Below are positions 23,720 through 32,488 of a DNA stretch of 64,000 nucleotides, one piece after another. How positions within the stretch are numbered: the first letter of the stretch is position 1; every line of letters starts with the position of its first letter. The DNA is from Streptomyces coeruleorubidus. Lineage in GTDB: Bacteria > Actinomycetota > Actinomycetes > Streptomycetales > Streptomycetaceae. The DNA lies in contig NZ_CP023694.1 of NCBI RefSeq assembly GCF_008705135.1, positions 6,615,001-6,679,000 on the forward strand. Reading direction: 5' to 3'. Under the pieces are notes generated by a model, which searched no databases, had not been told where the DNA came from, and saw only the letters and a list, made by a program, of their open reading frames with translations. The translations under genes and the position numbers were made by a program.

Positions 23720-26700
23720 GTGCACCTCAAGGCCCTGACCCTCCGCGGGTTCAAGTCGTTCGCCTCGGCGACCACACTCCGGTTCGAGCCGGGAATCACG
23801 TGCGTCGTCGGACCGAACGGCTCGGGCAAGTCCAACGTCGTCGACGCGCTCAGCTGGGTCATGGGCGAGCAGGGAGCCAAGTCGCTGCGCGGCGGCAAGA
23901 TGGAGGACGTCATCTTCGCCGGCACCACCGGCCGCCCGCCGCTGGGCCGCGCCGAGGTGTCCCTGACCATCGACAACTCCGACGGGGCCCTGCCCATCGA
24001 GTACGCCGAGGTCACCATCACGCGGATCATGTTCCGCAACGGCGGCAGCGAGTACCAGATCAACGGCGACACCTGCCGCCTCCTCGACATCCAGGAACTG
24101 CTCTCCGACTCCGGCATCGGCCGCGAGATGCACGTCATCGTCGGACAGGGCCAGCTCGACTCCGTGCTGCACGCCGACCCGATGGGCCGCCGCGCCTTCA
24201 TCGAGGAGGCCGCCGGCGTCCTCAAGCACCGCAAGCGCAAAGAGAAGGCGCTGCGCAAGCTGGACGCGATGCAGGCCAACCTCGCGCGCGTGCAGGACCT
24301 CACCGACGAACTCAGACGGCAGCTCAAGCCCCTCGGCCGCCAGGCCGCTGTCGCGCGCCGGGCCGCCGTCATCCAGGCCGACCTGCGCGACGCCCGGCTG
24401 CGCCTGCTGGCCGACGACCTCGTACGGCTCCGGGAAGCCCTCAAGGCAGAGGTCGCCGACGAGGCCGCGCTGAAGGAACGCAAGGAGGCCGCCGAGCAGG
24501 AGCTGCGCAAGGCGCTCCAGCGGGAGGCGCTCCTGGAGGACGAGGTACGGCAGCTCACGCCGCGCCTCCAGCGCGCCCAGCAGACCTGGTACGAGCTCTC
24601 CCAGCTCGCCGAGCGGGTGCGCGGCACGATCTCGCTGGCCGACGCCCGCGTGAAGAGCGCCACCTCCGCGCCCCCCGAGGAACGGCGCGGCCGCGACCCG
24701 GAGGACATGGAGCGCGAGGCCGCCCGCATCCGCGAGCAGGAGGCCGAGCTGGAGGCGGCCCTGGAGGCGGCCGAACGTGCCCTGGAGGACACGGTCGCCC
24801 ACCGCGCCGAGCTGGAACGCGCCCTGACCCAGGAGGAACGGCGCCTCAGGGACGCCGCCCGCGCCATCGCCGACCGGCGCGAGGGACTGGCCCGGCTCAG
24901 CGGCCAGGTCAACGCCGCCCGCTCCCGCGCCGCCTCCGCCCAGGCCGAGATCGAACGCCTGGCCGCCGCCCGCGACGAGGCGCAGGAACGTGCCGTCGCC
25001 GCGCAGGAGGAGTACGAGGCACTCAAGGCCGAGGTCGACGGCCTCGACGCCTCAGACGCTGAACTCGCCGAGCAGCACGAGGCCGCGAAGCAGCAGCTCG
25101 CCGAGGCCGAGGCCGCCCTCACGGCAGCCCGCGAGGCGACCACGGCGGCGGAACGCGGCCGCGCCGCGACCCAGGCCCGCCATGAGGCCCTGGCGCTCGG
25201 GCTGCGCCGCAAGGACGGCACCGGGATACTGCTCGCGGCGAAGGACCGTCTCTCCGGCATCCTCGGCCCGGCGGCGGAACTCCTGACGGTGACCCCGGGG
25301 CACGAAGTCGCCCTCGCGGCTGCCTTCGGAGCCGCGGCGGACGCGATCGCGGTGACCAGTCCGTCCTCGGCAGCAGACGCGATCAGACTCCTGCGTAAAC
25401 AGGACGGAGGCCGGGCGACTCTGCTCCTGGCAGGAGACGCTCACCCTGGGGGCGCGGGGAACGGCGCGACCGGCCATGACGATCCCGCAGACGCACGACA
25501 CCCCTTCGCCGCCGACCTGGTCCGCGGCCCCGCCGACCTCATGCCTGCCGTCCGGCGGCTGCTCCACGGCATCGTCGTCGTCAGCACCCTCGAAGACGCC
25601 GAAGACCTCGTCTACGCCCACCCCGATCTCACCGCCGTCACGACCGAAGGCGACCTCCTCGGCGCCCACTTCGCCCACGGCGGCTCCGCAGGCGCCCCCA
25701 GCCTCCTCGAAGTACAGGCGTCCGTCGACGAGGCCGCCGCCGAGCTGGAAGAGCTGGCCGTGCGCTGCGAGGAGCTGGCCGAGGTCCAGCATGAGGCCGT
25801 CGAACGGCGCAAGGAGTGCGCGGCGCTCGTCGAGGAGCTGGGGGAGCGGCGCCGGGCCGCCGACCGGGAGAAGTCCGCCGTCGCCCAGCAGCTCGGCCGG
25901 CTGGCCGGGCAGGCCCGGGGAGCCGCGGGGGAGGCCGAGCGGTCCGCCGCCGCCGCGGCCCGGGCACAGGAGGCCCTCGACCGGGCACTCGCGGAGGTCG
26001 AGGAACTCGCCGAGCGGCTCGCCGTCGCCGAGGAGATGCCGATCGAGGAGGAGCCCGATACCTCCGTACGGGACCGGCTCGCCGCCGACGGGGCCAACGC
26101 CCGCCAGACGGAGATGGAGGCCCGCCTCCAGGTCCGTACGCACGAGGAACGGGTGAAGGGTCTGGCCGGGCGGGCCGACTCCCTGGACCGGGCCGCCCGC
26201 GCGGAGCGCGAGGCACGCGCGCGTGCCGAGCAGCGGCGGGCCCGGCTGCGCCACGAGGCGGCCGTCGCCGAGGCCGTCGGCTCGGGTGCCCGGCAGCTGC
26301 TCGCCCACGTCGAGGTCTCCCTCGCCCGCGCGGACGAGGAACGCACCGCCGCCGAGGCCGCCAAGGCCCGCCGTGAACAGGAACTCGCCCGCGCCCGCAC
26401 CGAGGGGCGCGATCTCAAGGCCGAACTCGACAAGTTGACGGATTCGGTCCACCGCGGCGAGGTACTCGGCGCCGAGAAGCGGCTGCGGATCGAGCAGCTG
26501 GAGACCAAGGCGCTGGAGGAGCTGGGTGTCGAACCGGCGGGGCTGGTGGCGGAGTACGGACCGCACCAGCTCGTGCCGCCCTCGCCCCCCGCCGAGGGCG
26601 AGGAGCTGCCGGAGGATCCGGAGCACCCGCGCAACCGGCCCAGGCCGTTCGTCCGGGCCGAGCAGGAGAAGCGCCTGAAGGCCGCCGAGCGTGCCTACCA

Positions 26701-27298
26701 GCAGCTCGGCAAGGTGAACCCGCTCGCCCTGGAGGAGTTCGCGGCGCTGGAGGAACGCCACCAGTTCCTCAGCGAGCAGCTCGAGGACCTCAAGAAGACG
26801 CGGGCGGATCTCCTTCAGGTGGTGAAGGAGGTCGACGAGCGCGTCGAGCAGGTCTTCACGGAGGCCTACCGGGACACGGCCCGGGAGTTCGAGGGCGTCT
26901 TCAGCCGGCTGTTCCCGGGTGGTGAGGGGCGGCTGATCCTGACCGACCCCGACAACATGCTCACCACGGGCGTGGACGTCGAGGCCCGGCCGCCGGGCAA
27001 GAAGGTCAAGCGGCTGTCGCTGCTCTCCGGCGGGGAGCGGTCGCTGACCGCCGTGGCACTGCTCGTGTCGATCTTCAAGGCCCGGCCCAGCCCGTTCTAC
27101 GTCATGGACGAGGTCGAGGCCGCACTCGACGACACCAACCTCCAGCGGCTCATCCGGATCATGCAGGAGCTCCAGAAAGCCTCCCAGCTGATCGTGATCA
27201 CCCACCAGAAGCGCACGATGGAGGTCGCCGACGCGCTCTACGGCGTCTCCATGCAGGGCGACGGTGTGTCAAAGGTCATCAGCCAGCGCCTCCGCTAG
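23720..27298 (+). CDS. smc: chromosome segregation protein SMC
   Basis: ATPase that loads at the origin with ScpA/ScpB and aligns the chromosome arms; needed for segregation during sporulation. The 1192-residue protein begins VHLKALTLRGFKSFASATTL with Walker A GPNGSGKSN near residue 31. Long heptad coiled coils (about 165-500 and 670-1000) flank the hinge, marked by GILLAAKDRLSGILGPAAEL. The C-terminal head has the signature LLSGGERSLTAVALL near 1100 and the Walker B/D-loop VMDEVEAALDDTNL. GTG 23720 gives the usual start; an upstream in-frame start at 23654 would add 22 residues not found in the family. One copy of CACGCGCGCGTG lies at 26214. Confidence 0.96.
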   Translation: MHLKALTLRGFKSFASATTLRFEPGITCVVGPNGSGKSNVVDALSWVMGEQGAKSLRGGKMEDVIFAGTTGRPPLGRAEVSLTIDNSDGALPIEYAEVTITRIMFRNGGSEYQINGDTCRLLDIQELLSDSGIGREMHVIVGQGQLDSVLHADPMGRRAFIEEAAGVLKHRKRKEKALRKLDAMQANLARVQDLTDELRRQLKPLGRQAAVARRAAVIQADLRDARLRLLADDLVRLREALKAEVADEAALKERKEAAEQELRKALQREALLEDEVRQLTPRLQRAQQTWYELSQLAERVRGTISLADARVKSATSAPPEERRGRDPEDMEREAARIREQEAELEAALEAAERALEDTVAHRAELERALTQEERRLRDAARAIADRREGLARLSGQVNAARSRAASAQAEIERLAAARDEAQERAVAAQEEYEALKAEVDGLDASDAELAEQHEAAKQQLAEAEAALTAAREATTAAERGRAATQARHEALALGLRRKDGTGILLAAKDRLSGILGPAAELLTVTPGHEVALAAAFGAAADAIAVTSPSSAADAIRLLRKQDGGRATLLLAGDAHPGGAGNGATGHDDPADARHPFAADLVRGPADLMPAVRRLLHGIVVVSTLEDAEDLVYAHPDLTAVTTEGDLLGAHFAHGGSAGAPSLLEVQASVDEAAAELEELAVRCEELAEVQHEAVERRKECAALVEELGERRRAADREKSAVAQQLGRLAGQARGAAGEAERSAAAAARAQEALDRALAEVEELAERLAVAEEMPIEEEPDTSVRDRLAADGANARQTEMEARLQVRTHEERVKGLAGRADSLDRAARAEREARARAEQRRARLRHEAAVAEAVGSGARQLLAHVEVSLARADEERTAAEAAKARREQELARARTEGRDLKAELDKLTDSVHRGEVLGAEKRLRIEQLETKALEELGVEPAGLVAEYGPHQLVPPSPPAEGEELPEDPEHPRNRPRPFVRAEQEKRLKAAERAYQQLGKVNPLALEEFAALEERHQFLSEQLEDLKKTRADLLQVVKEVDERVEQVFTEAYRDTAREFEGVFSRLFPGGEGRLILTDPDNMLTTGVDVEARPPGKKVKRLSLLSGGERSLTAVALLVSIFKARPSPFYVMDEVEAALDDTNLQRLIRIMQELQKASQLIVITHQKRTMEVADALYGVSMQGDGVSKVISQRLR

Positions 27299-27338
27299 AT
27301 GAGTGTGCTTTACACCGGTCTCACCTGCGGCTCTCGGT

Positions 27339-27419
27339 GACTTCAATACTTGAACACATCACCGACACACTCCTGCTCCAGATTCACAGCTACTGACCTA
27401 TTGACTTCGAAACTTGAAG
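27339..27419. promoter_or_regulatory. two operator-like repeats before glcP
   Basis: GACTTCAATACTTGAAC (27339-27355) and GACTTCGAAACTTGAAG (27403-27419) share 14 of 17 bases and are both partly palindromic (TTCAA...TTGAA). They are 64 bases apart, about six helical turns, so a regulator bound to both could loop the DNA. The second overlaps the presumed -35 and spacer of glcP. They do not match the DasR dre site as I know it. Confidence 0.5.
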
Positions 27420-27428
27420 GCATAGTCT
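27401..27428 (+). promoter_or_regulatory. glcP promoter
   Basis: TTGACT (27401-27406) and TAGTCT (27423-27428), 16 bases apart, fit a vegetative promoter 93 bases before the glcP start. The leader then holds a tandem direct repeat ACCTTCAGGT (27445-27454 and 27455-27464). The downstream operator-like repeat covers the -35 and spacer, suggesting repression. Confidence 0.5.
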
Positions 27429-27520
27429 CGGCAACGTTCCTTTTACCTTCAGGTACCTTCAGGTGGCACCTCGAAGGCTGATTCGCTCCGGCAGCGTTGC
27501 CGGTGGCCCGAGGAGTACAC

Positions 27521-28939
27521 GTGACCAGCACAGCGCAGGCATCCAGGTCAGGAGCCAGGACGGCTCATCCCGATCATCTCGGGCACGTCATCTTCATCGC
27601 GGCGGCGGCCGCGATGGGCGGTTTCCTCTTCGGCTACGACAGTTCCGTGATCAACGGCGCCGTCGAGGCCATCCGCGACCGCTACGACGTCGGCTCCGCA
27701 GCCCTGGCCCAGGTCATCGCCATCGCCCTCATCGGCTGCGCCATAGGCGCCGCGACCGCCGGCCGTATCGCCGACCGCATCGGCCGCATCCGGTGCATGC
27801 AGATCGCCGCCGTCCTCTTCACCGTCAGCGCCGTCGGCTCCGCGCTGCCGTTCGCGCTGTGGGACCTCGCCTTCTGGCGCGTCGTCGGCGGCTTCGCCAT
27901 CGGCATGGCCTCCGTGATCGGCCCGGCCTACATCGCCGAAGTCGCCCCGCCCGCCTACCGCGGCCGGCTCGGCTCCTTCCAGCAGGCCGCGATCGTCATC
28001 GGCATCGCCGTGTCGCAGCTGGTCAACTGGGGTGTACTGAACGCCGCCGACGGCGACCAGCGCGGCAAGCTGATGGGCCTGGAGGCCTGGCAGGTCATGC
28101 TCGGCGTCATGGTCGTCCCGGCCGTCCTCTACGGGCTGCTCTCCTTCGTCATCCCCGAGTCCCCGCGCTTCCTCATCTCCGTCGGCAAGCACGAGCGCGC
28201 CCGGGAGATCCTCACCGAGGTCGAGGGCAAGGACGTCGACCTGGACGCCCGTGTCACCGAGATCGAGCACGCCATGAAGAGCGAGCACAAGTCCAGCTTC
28301 AAGGACCTGCTCGGCGGCAGCTTCTTCTTCAAGCCGATCGTCTGGATCGGCATCGGCCTGTCGGTCTTCCAGCAGTTCGTCGGCATCAACGTCGCGTTCT
28401 ACTACTCCTCGACGCTGTGGCAGTCGGTCGGCGTCGACCCGACGGACTCGTTCTTCTACTCCTTCACCACGTCGATCATCAACATCGTCGGCACCGTGAT
28501 CGCGATGATCTTCGTCGACCGCGTCGGCCGCAAGCCGCTGGCCCTCATTGGCTCGGTCGGCATGGTGATCGGTCTCGCGCTGGAGGCCTGGGCGTTCTCC
28601 TACGACCTGGTCGACGGCCAGCTGCCCGCCACTCAGGGCTGGGTCGCCCTGATCGCCGCGCACATGTTCGTGCTCTTCTTCGCCCTGAGCTGGGGTGTGG
28701 TGGTCTGGGTCTTCCTCGGCGAGATGTTCCCGAACCGGCTCCGCGCCGCCGCCCTGGGCGTGGCCGCCGCCGCGCAGTGGATCGCCAACTGGGCCATCAC
28801 CGCGAGCTTCCCGTCGCTGGCCGACTGGAACCTGTCCGCGACCTACGTGATCTACACCGCGTTCGCCGCGCTCTCCATCCCGTTCGTTCTGAAGTTCGTC
28901 AAGGAGACGAAGGGCAAGGCGCTGGAGGAGATGGGCTGA
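27521..28939 (+). CDS. glcP: glucose permease, MFS sugar porter
   Basis: Proton-coupled sugar transporter in the cytoplasmic membrane; in S. coelicolor the equivalent gene GlcP1 is the main glucose uptake system and works with glucokinase in carbon repression. The 472-residue protein has twelve predicted membrane spans and sugar-porter signatures: GGFLFGYDSSVINGA, GRIADRIGRI (a GRxxDRxGR loop), PESPRFLI, QQFVGINVAFYYSS, and DRVGRKPLALIG in the second half. GTG 27521 follows AGGAG with five bases of spacing. Two operator-like repeats lie upstream, and a GC-rich hairpin follows. Confidence 0.94.
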   Translation: MTSTAQASRSGARTAHPDHLGHVIFIAAAAAMGGFLFGYDSSVINGAVEAIRDRYDVGSAALAQVIAIALIGCAIGAATAGRIADRIGRIRCMQIAAVLFTVSAVGSALPFALWDLAFWRVVGGFAIGMASVIGPAYIAEVAPPAYRGRLGSFQQAAIVIGIAVSQLVNWGVLNAADGDQRGKLMGLEAWQVMLGVMVVPAVLYGLLSFVIPESPRFLISVGKHERAREILTEVEGKDVDLDARVTEIEHAMKSEHKSSFKDLLGGSFFFKPIVWIGIGLSVFQQFVGINVAFYYSSTLWQSVGVDPTDSFFYSFTTSIINIVGTVIAMIFVDRVGRKPLALIGSVGMVIGLALEAWAFSYDLVDGQLPATQGWVALIAAHMFVLFFALSWGVVVWVFLGEMFPNRLRAAALGVAAAAQWIANWAITASFPSLADWNLSATYVIYTAFAALSIPFVLKFVKETKGKALEEMG

Positions 28940-29001
28940 GCCCGTCCCGCACACTCGGGGAGAAGGGCCAAAGTCCCCGCTGCCCCTCTCCCCGTAACCC
29001 G

Positions 29002-29042
29002 CCGTCGCCCCGGTTCGGCCACTGCCCGAGCCGGGGCGGCGG
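29002..29042 (+). terminator. hairpin after glcP
   Basis: CCGTCGCCCCGG and CCGGGGCGGCGG pair over 12 positions (one G-T), with a 17-base loop, followed by TCTGCTGTCT. It begins 63 bases past the glcP stop. Confidence 0.55.
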
Positions 29043-29061
29043 TCTGCTGTCTCACCGGATC

Positions 29062-29333
29062 GGAAGTCGGCGCCGCTTTCCAGGACGCGCAGGGCCGTCA
29101 CCTCGACGGTGCGCAGCCGTGACTCCAGCTGGTCCGGCGCTCCGTGATACGCGCGGGCGCTCGGTGGTGCGATCAGATCGAGGTTCGCCCGCAGCAGTGC
29201 CACCTTCCGCAGGAAATCCGGCACCTCCGGGGCCTCGACGAGCAGATACAACCGGCCGAGTCGTCGCCCCCCTCGGGGGCGTCCAGGACCGCCACTCGCC
29301 GTCCGCGTCCCGCACGAACACATCCACCGCCAA
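29062..29333 (-). pseudogene. possible frameshifted gene remnant
   Basis: The 445 bases between glcP and the LLM gene have streptomycete coding character in two successive minus-strand frames. The first reads AVDVFVRDADGEWRSWTPPRG, and the second, one base out of phase, reads GRLYLLVEAPEVPDFLRKVA and continues RANLDLIAPPSARAYHG to about 29062. The switch lies at a run of five C and six G bases near 29270, as a one-base insertion would make. The product is not recognised and no clean stop ends the second frame. Either a decayed gene or a sequencing slip; confidence is low. Confidence 0.3.
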
Positions 29334-29384
29334 GCGCGCAGTGCATCACCGGGGGCGCAGACGTTCCACCGGATATCGGGAGGG

Positions 29385-30356
29385 TCAGCCCGCCAGCTCC
29401 GGCATCACCCGCTCCGCGAACAGTTGCAGACTCCGCCACCCCTCCTCCACCGGCATCCCGCCCGCCAGCGGATGCAGGACGAAGGAGTCCAGCCCCAGCC
29501 CCGCACACTGCTCCGGCGTGAGGATCCGGTACACGCCCTCCGCGCGCAGGTCCTCGACCGTCGTCGCCGTCGATTTCACCGCCGAGCGCACGCCGCCCGA
29601 CTGCCAGGAGGCGTACGTCCGCGCCTCGTGCAGGAAGTGCTCCCCGTACTGTGCCCAGGCCCGGTCCGGATCCTCGGCCACGTGCAGCAGCGGTGTCTCG
29701 GCGGCGGGCATCATCACCCAGCCCTCGGTGCCGTACTCGACGAGCCGTTCCTTGTAGTACGCCTCCAGCTCCGGCAGGTGCGCGCTGGGGAAGAAGGGCA
29801 GGCCGAGCCGGGCGGCCCGGCGGGCGGCGGCCTGGGAGGAGCCGCCGACCAGGAGCAGCGGGTGGGGCTCGGTGCACGGGCGCGGGGTGATGCGGACCGT
29901 GCGGCCCCGGTAGGCGAAGGGCTCGCCCGTCCAGGCCGCGAGCAGCGTCTCCAGCAGCTCGTCCTGGAGCCGCCCGCGCCGGGCGAAGTCCACACCGAAC
30001 AGGTCGTACTCCTCGGGCCGGTACCCGATCCCGGCGACCGTCACCAGCCGGCCGCCGCTCAGCAGATCCAGTACGGCGATCTCCTCGGCGAGCCGCAGCG
30101 GGTCGTGCAGCGGGCCGATGACCGCCGAGACGGTGACGGCGACACGCCGGGTCGCGCCGAAGACCGCCCCCGCGAAGGCGAACGGCGACGGCAGCCAGTT
30201 GTTGTCGGCCCCGTGGTGCTCCTCCGTCTGCACGGTGGTCACGCCCCGGTCGTCGGCGTACGAGGCCATCTCCAGGGCCGCCCGGTAACGGGCGCCGAGC
30301 TCGGCGGGACAGGCCCCGGGAGCTACGAGGTTGAAGCGTACGACCGAGACGGGCAT
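29385..30356 (-). CDS. LLM-class flavin-dependent oxidoreductase
   Basis: Luciferase-like TIM-barrel monooxygenase of 323 residues using FMN or F420. Motifs: TTVQTEEHHGADNNWLPSP near the N-terminus, GPLHDPLRLAEEIAVLDLLS, GGRLVTVAGIGYRPEEYDLFG and PLLLVGGSSQAAARRAARLG, all standard for the family. ATG 30356 follows AGGGAGA with good spacing. Substrate is unknown. It is convergent with glcP and divergent from ftsY, and probably monocistronic. Confidence 0.88.
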   Translation of the reverse strand: MPVSVVRFNLVAPGACPAELGARYRAALEMASYADDRGVTTVQTEEHHGADNNWLPSPFAFAGAVFGATRRVAVTVSAVIGPLHDPLRLAEEIAVLDLLSGGRLVTVAGIGYRPEEYDLFGVDFARRGRLQDELLETLLAAWTGEPFAYRGRTVRITPRPCTEPHPLLLVGGSSQAAARRAARLGLPFFPSAHLPELEAYYKERLVEYGTEGWVMMPAAETPLLHVAEDPDRAWAQYGEHFLHEARTYASWQSGGVRSAVKSTATTVEDLRAEGVYRILTPEQCAGLGLDSFVLHPLAGGMPVEEGWRSLQLFAERVMPELAG

Positions 30357-30491
30357 GGGACGTCTCCCTTCACCGGGCGGGTGTCCGGAGGACGTTAGCT
30401 GACGGCGCGTCAGACATCCAGAGGTGTGGAGATCCGGCGGCCCCTGTCCCGGGAGGGCGGTGCGAGCAGCGTGACCCGGGGCCCCATGACT

Positions 30492-30497
30492 GATACT
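30492..30497 (+). promoter_or_regulatory. -10 element upstream of ftsY
   Basis: GATACT (within TGATACT) ends nine bases before the ftsY ATG, with no Shine-Dalgarno between. It fits a leaderless or near-leaderless transcript; if so, the upstream ATG at 30486 is excluded as a start. Confidence 0.4.
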
Positions 30498-30506
30498 GGA
30501 CGCGTT

Positions 30507-31706
30507 ATGGACATCGTCATCCTTGCTGTAGTCATCGCCGTGGTCGTGCTCGGCGCGCTCGGCGGGCTCATCGTCGGCAGCCGGCGCAAGAAGCAGCTGC
30601 CCCCGCCCCCGCCCGCAGCGCCCGACATCACCGCCCCACCGGCCGAGCCGCACGTCGGCGACGAGGCCGAGACGCCGCGGGAGGAACCGCGGCGCACGAT
30701 AGAGGAGGTGGATCTCCCGGACGGCTCGGCTCCGGTCGTCGTCGAGGAGCCGCCCACCGAGGCTCCCGAGATCGAGGTACCGGAGCCCACCGCCGGCCGC
30801 CTGGTCCGGCTGCGGGCCCGGCTCTCCCGCTCCCAGAACGCTCTCGGCCAGGGCCTGCTGACCCTGCTGTCGCGCGAGCACCTCGACGAGGACACCTGGG
30901 AGGAGATCGAGGACACCCTGCTCACCGCCGACGTCGGCGTGCAGCCCACCCAGGAACTGGTCGAGCGCCTGCGCGAGCGGGTGAAGGTCCTGGGCACCCG
31001 CACCCCCGAGGAACTGCGCACCCTGCTGCGTGAGGAAATGATCACGCTGGTCGGCCGCGACATGGACCGCACGGTCAAGACCGAGCCGGAGGACCGCAAG
31101 CCGGGCATCGTGCTGGTCGTCGGCGTCAACGGCACCGGCAAGACCACCACCACCGGCAAGCTCGCCCGTGTCCTGGTGGCCGACGGCCAGAGCGTCGTCC
31201 TCGGCGCCGCCGACACCTTCCGGGCCGCCGCCGCCGACCAGCTCCAGACCTGGGGCGAGCGCGTCGGCGCCTACACCGTGCGCGGACCGGAGGGCGGCGA
31301 CCCGGCCTCCGTCGCCTTCGACGCGGTCAAGGAGGGCAAGGAGATGGGCGCGAACGTCGTGCTCATCGACACCGCCGGCCGCCTGCACACCAAGACCGGC
31401 CTGATGGACGAGCTCGGCAAGGTCAAGCGGGTCGTGGAGAAGCAGGCCCCCGTGGACGAGGTGCTGCTCGTGCTCGACGCCACCACCGGCCAGAACGGCC
31501 TGGTCCAGGCCCGGGTCTTCGCCGAGGTCGTCGACATCACCGGCATCGTCCTCACCAAGCTGGACGGCACGGCCAAGGGCGGCATCGTGGTCGCGGTCCA
31601 GCGTGAGCTGGGCGTCCCGGTCAAGCTGGTCGGGCTCGGCGAGGGCGCGGACGACCTGGCGCCGTTCGAGCCGGAGGCGTTCGTTGACGCCCTTATCGGA
31701 GAATGA
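30507..31706 (+). CDS. ftsY: signal recognition particle receptor FtsY
   Basis: Membrane-associated GTPase that docks SRP-bound ribosomes at the Sec translocon. The 399-residue protein starts with a hydrophobic anchor (DIVILAVVIAVVVLGALGG) and an acidic/proline-rich A domain. The N domain follows, then the G domain: VVGVNGTGKTTTTGKLA (G1), ADTFRAAAADQL (insertion box), LIDTAGRLHTKTGLM (G3) and TKLDGTAKGG (G4). ATG 30507 gives the anchor its normal position; ATG 30486 would add seven residues. Its partner ffh lies 7.3 kb downstream. A hairpin terminator follows. Confidence 0.96.
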   Translation: MDIVILAVVIAVVVLGALGGLIVGSRRKKQLPPPPPAAPDITAPPAEPHVGDEAETPREEPRRTIEEVDLPDGSAPVVVEEPPTEAPEIEVPEPTAGRLVRLRARLSRSQNALGQGLLTLLSREHLDEDTWEEIEDTLLTADVGVQPTQELVERLRERVKVLGTRTPEELRTLLREEMITLVGRDMDRTVKTEPEDRKPGIVLVVGVNGTGKTTTTGKLARVLVADGQSVVLGAADTFRAAAADQLQTWGERVGAYTVRGPEGGDPASVAFDAVKEGKEMGANVVLIDTAGRLHTKTGLMDELGKVKRVVEKQAPVDEVLLVLDATTGQNGLVQARVFAEVVDITGIVLTKLDGTAKGGIVVAVQRELGVPVKLVGLGEGADDLAPFEPEAFVDALIGE

Positions 31707-31755
31707 GCTGCGGACAGCATCGGAGCGTGGGCTCCTGACGTCCGTATACAGCAGG

Positions 31756-31796
31756 GAAGCGCCCGCCCCCGAGGTGCAGTCGGGGTCGGGCGCTTC
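31756..31796. terminator. bidirectional hairpin between ftsY and the primase-like gene
   Basis: GAAGCGCCCGCCCCC and GGGGTCGGGCGCTTC pair over 15 positions with one mismatch, around a short loop, 50 bases past ftsY and 27 bases past the convergent gene. Confidence 0.7.
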
Positions 31797-31822
31797 GCTG
31801 TGTAGGGCGCTGCGCTGGGAAC

Positions 31823-32488
31823 TTAGGCCCGTGACCGGTGCGCCACATACGCCAGCGTGCCCAGGACCAGGCGGGCCTCCGGTGGCCTGGATGCCGAATC
31901 CAGGGCGGGGGAGCGCAGCCAGCGCACCGGGCCGAGACCGCCGTGGTCCGAGGGCGGTGCCGTGATGTGCGCGCCGGGGCCGAGGCCGCGCAGGTCGAGG
32001 GCGGCCGGGTCGTCCCAGCCCATGCGGTAGAGGAGGCCGGGCAGGTCGGCGGCGGCGCCGGGGGCGACGAAGAACTGGGCGCGGCCGTCCGGGGTCACCG
32101 CGACGGGGCCGACGGGCAGGCCCATGCGCTCCAGCCGGGCCAGAGCGCGGCAGCCGGCGGGTTCCGCCACCTCGATGACGTCGAACGCCCGGCCGACCGG
32201 CAGCATCACCGAGGCGCCGGGGAACTCGCCCCAGGTCTCGGTCACCTCGTCCAGCGTCGCCCCGGCGGGGATCACCGGCGCGAAGTCCAGCGGATGCGCG
32301 CCCGGCGCCGGGCAGTCACGGCGGCCGCAGGAGCAGACGCCCGCCGCGGCCCGGGCGCCCGGCACCACGTCCCAGCCCCACAGGCCGGTGTACTCGGCCA
32401 CGGCGGTGCCGTCCGACGAGCGGCCGCGGCGGCGTGAGCCGGACCGGATGTCGCGCATGCCCCGGCTGATGCCGATCGTGAAGCCCAT
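31823..32488 (-). CDS. bifunctional primase/polymerase N-terminal domain protein
   Basis: A 221-residue protein consisting only of the prim-pol domain found at the N-terminus of plasmid and phage replication proteins, without a helicase part. The cysteine-rich signature CSCGRRDCPAPGAHPLDF at about residues 52-69 is characteristic. Later segments FDVIEVAEPAG, GPVAVTPDGRAQFFVAPG and LDLRGLGPGAHITAPPS follow the family pattern, though the usual catalytic Asp-x-Asp is not clear (VIEVAE). Such stand-alone copies are common in streptomycetes, often near nsdA. The role is unknown; it may be a degenerate, non-catalytic version. Confidence 0.75.
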   Translation of the reverse strand: MGFTIGISRGMRDIRSGSRRRGRSSDGTAVAEYTGLWGWDVVPGARAAAGVCSCGRRDCPAPGAHPLDFAPVIPAGATLDEVTETWGEFPGASVMLPVGRAFDVIEVAEPAGCRALARLERMGLPVGPVAVTPDGRAQFFVAPGAAADLPGLLYRMGWDDPAALDLRGLGPGAHITAPPSDHGGLGPVRWLRSPALDSASRPPEARLVLGTLAYVAHRSRA

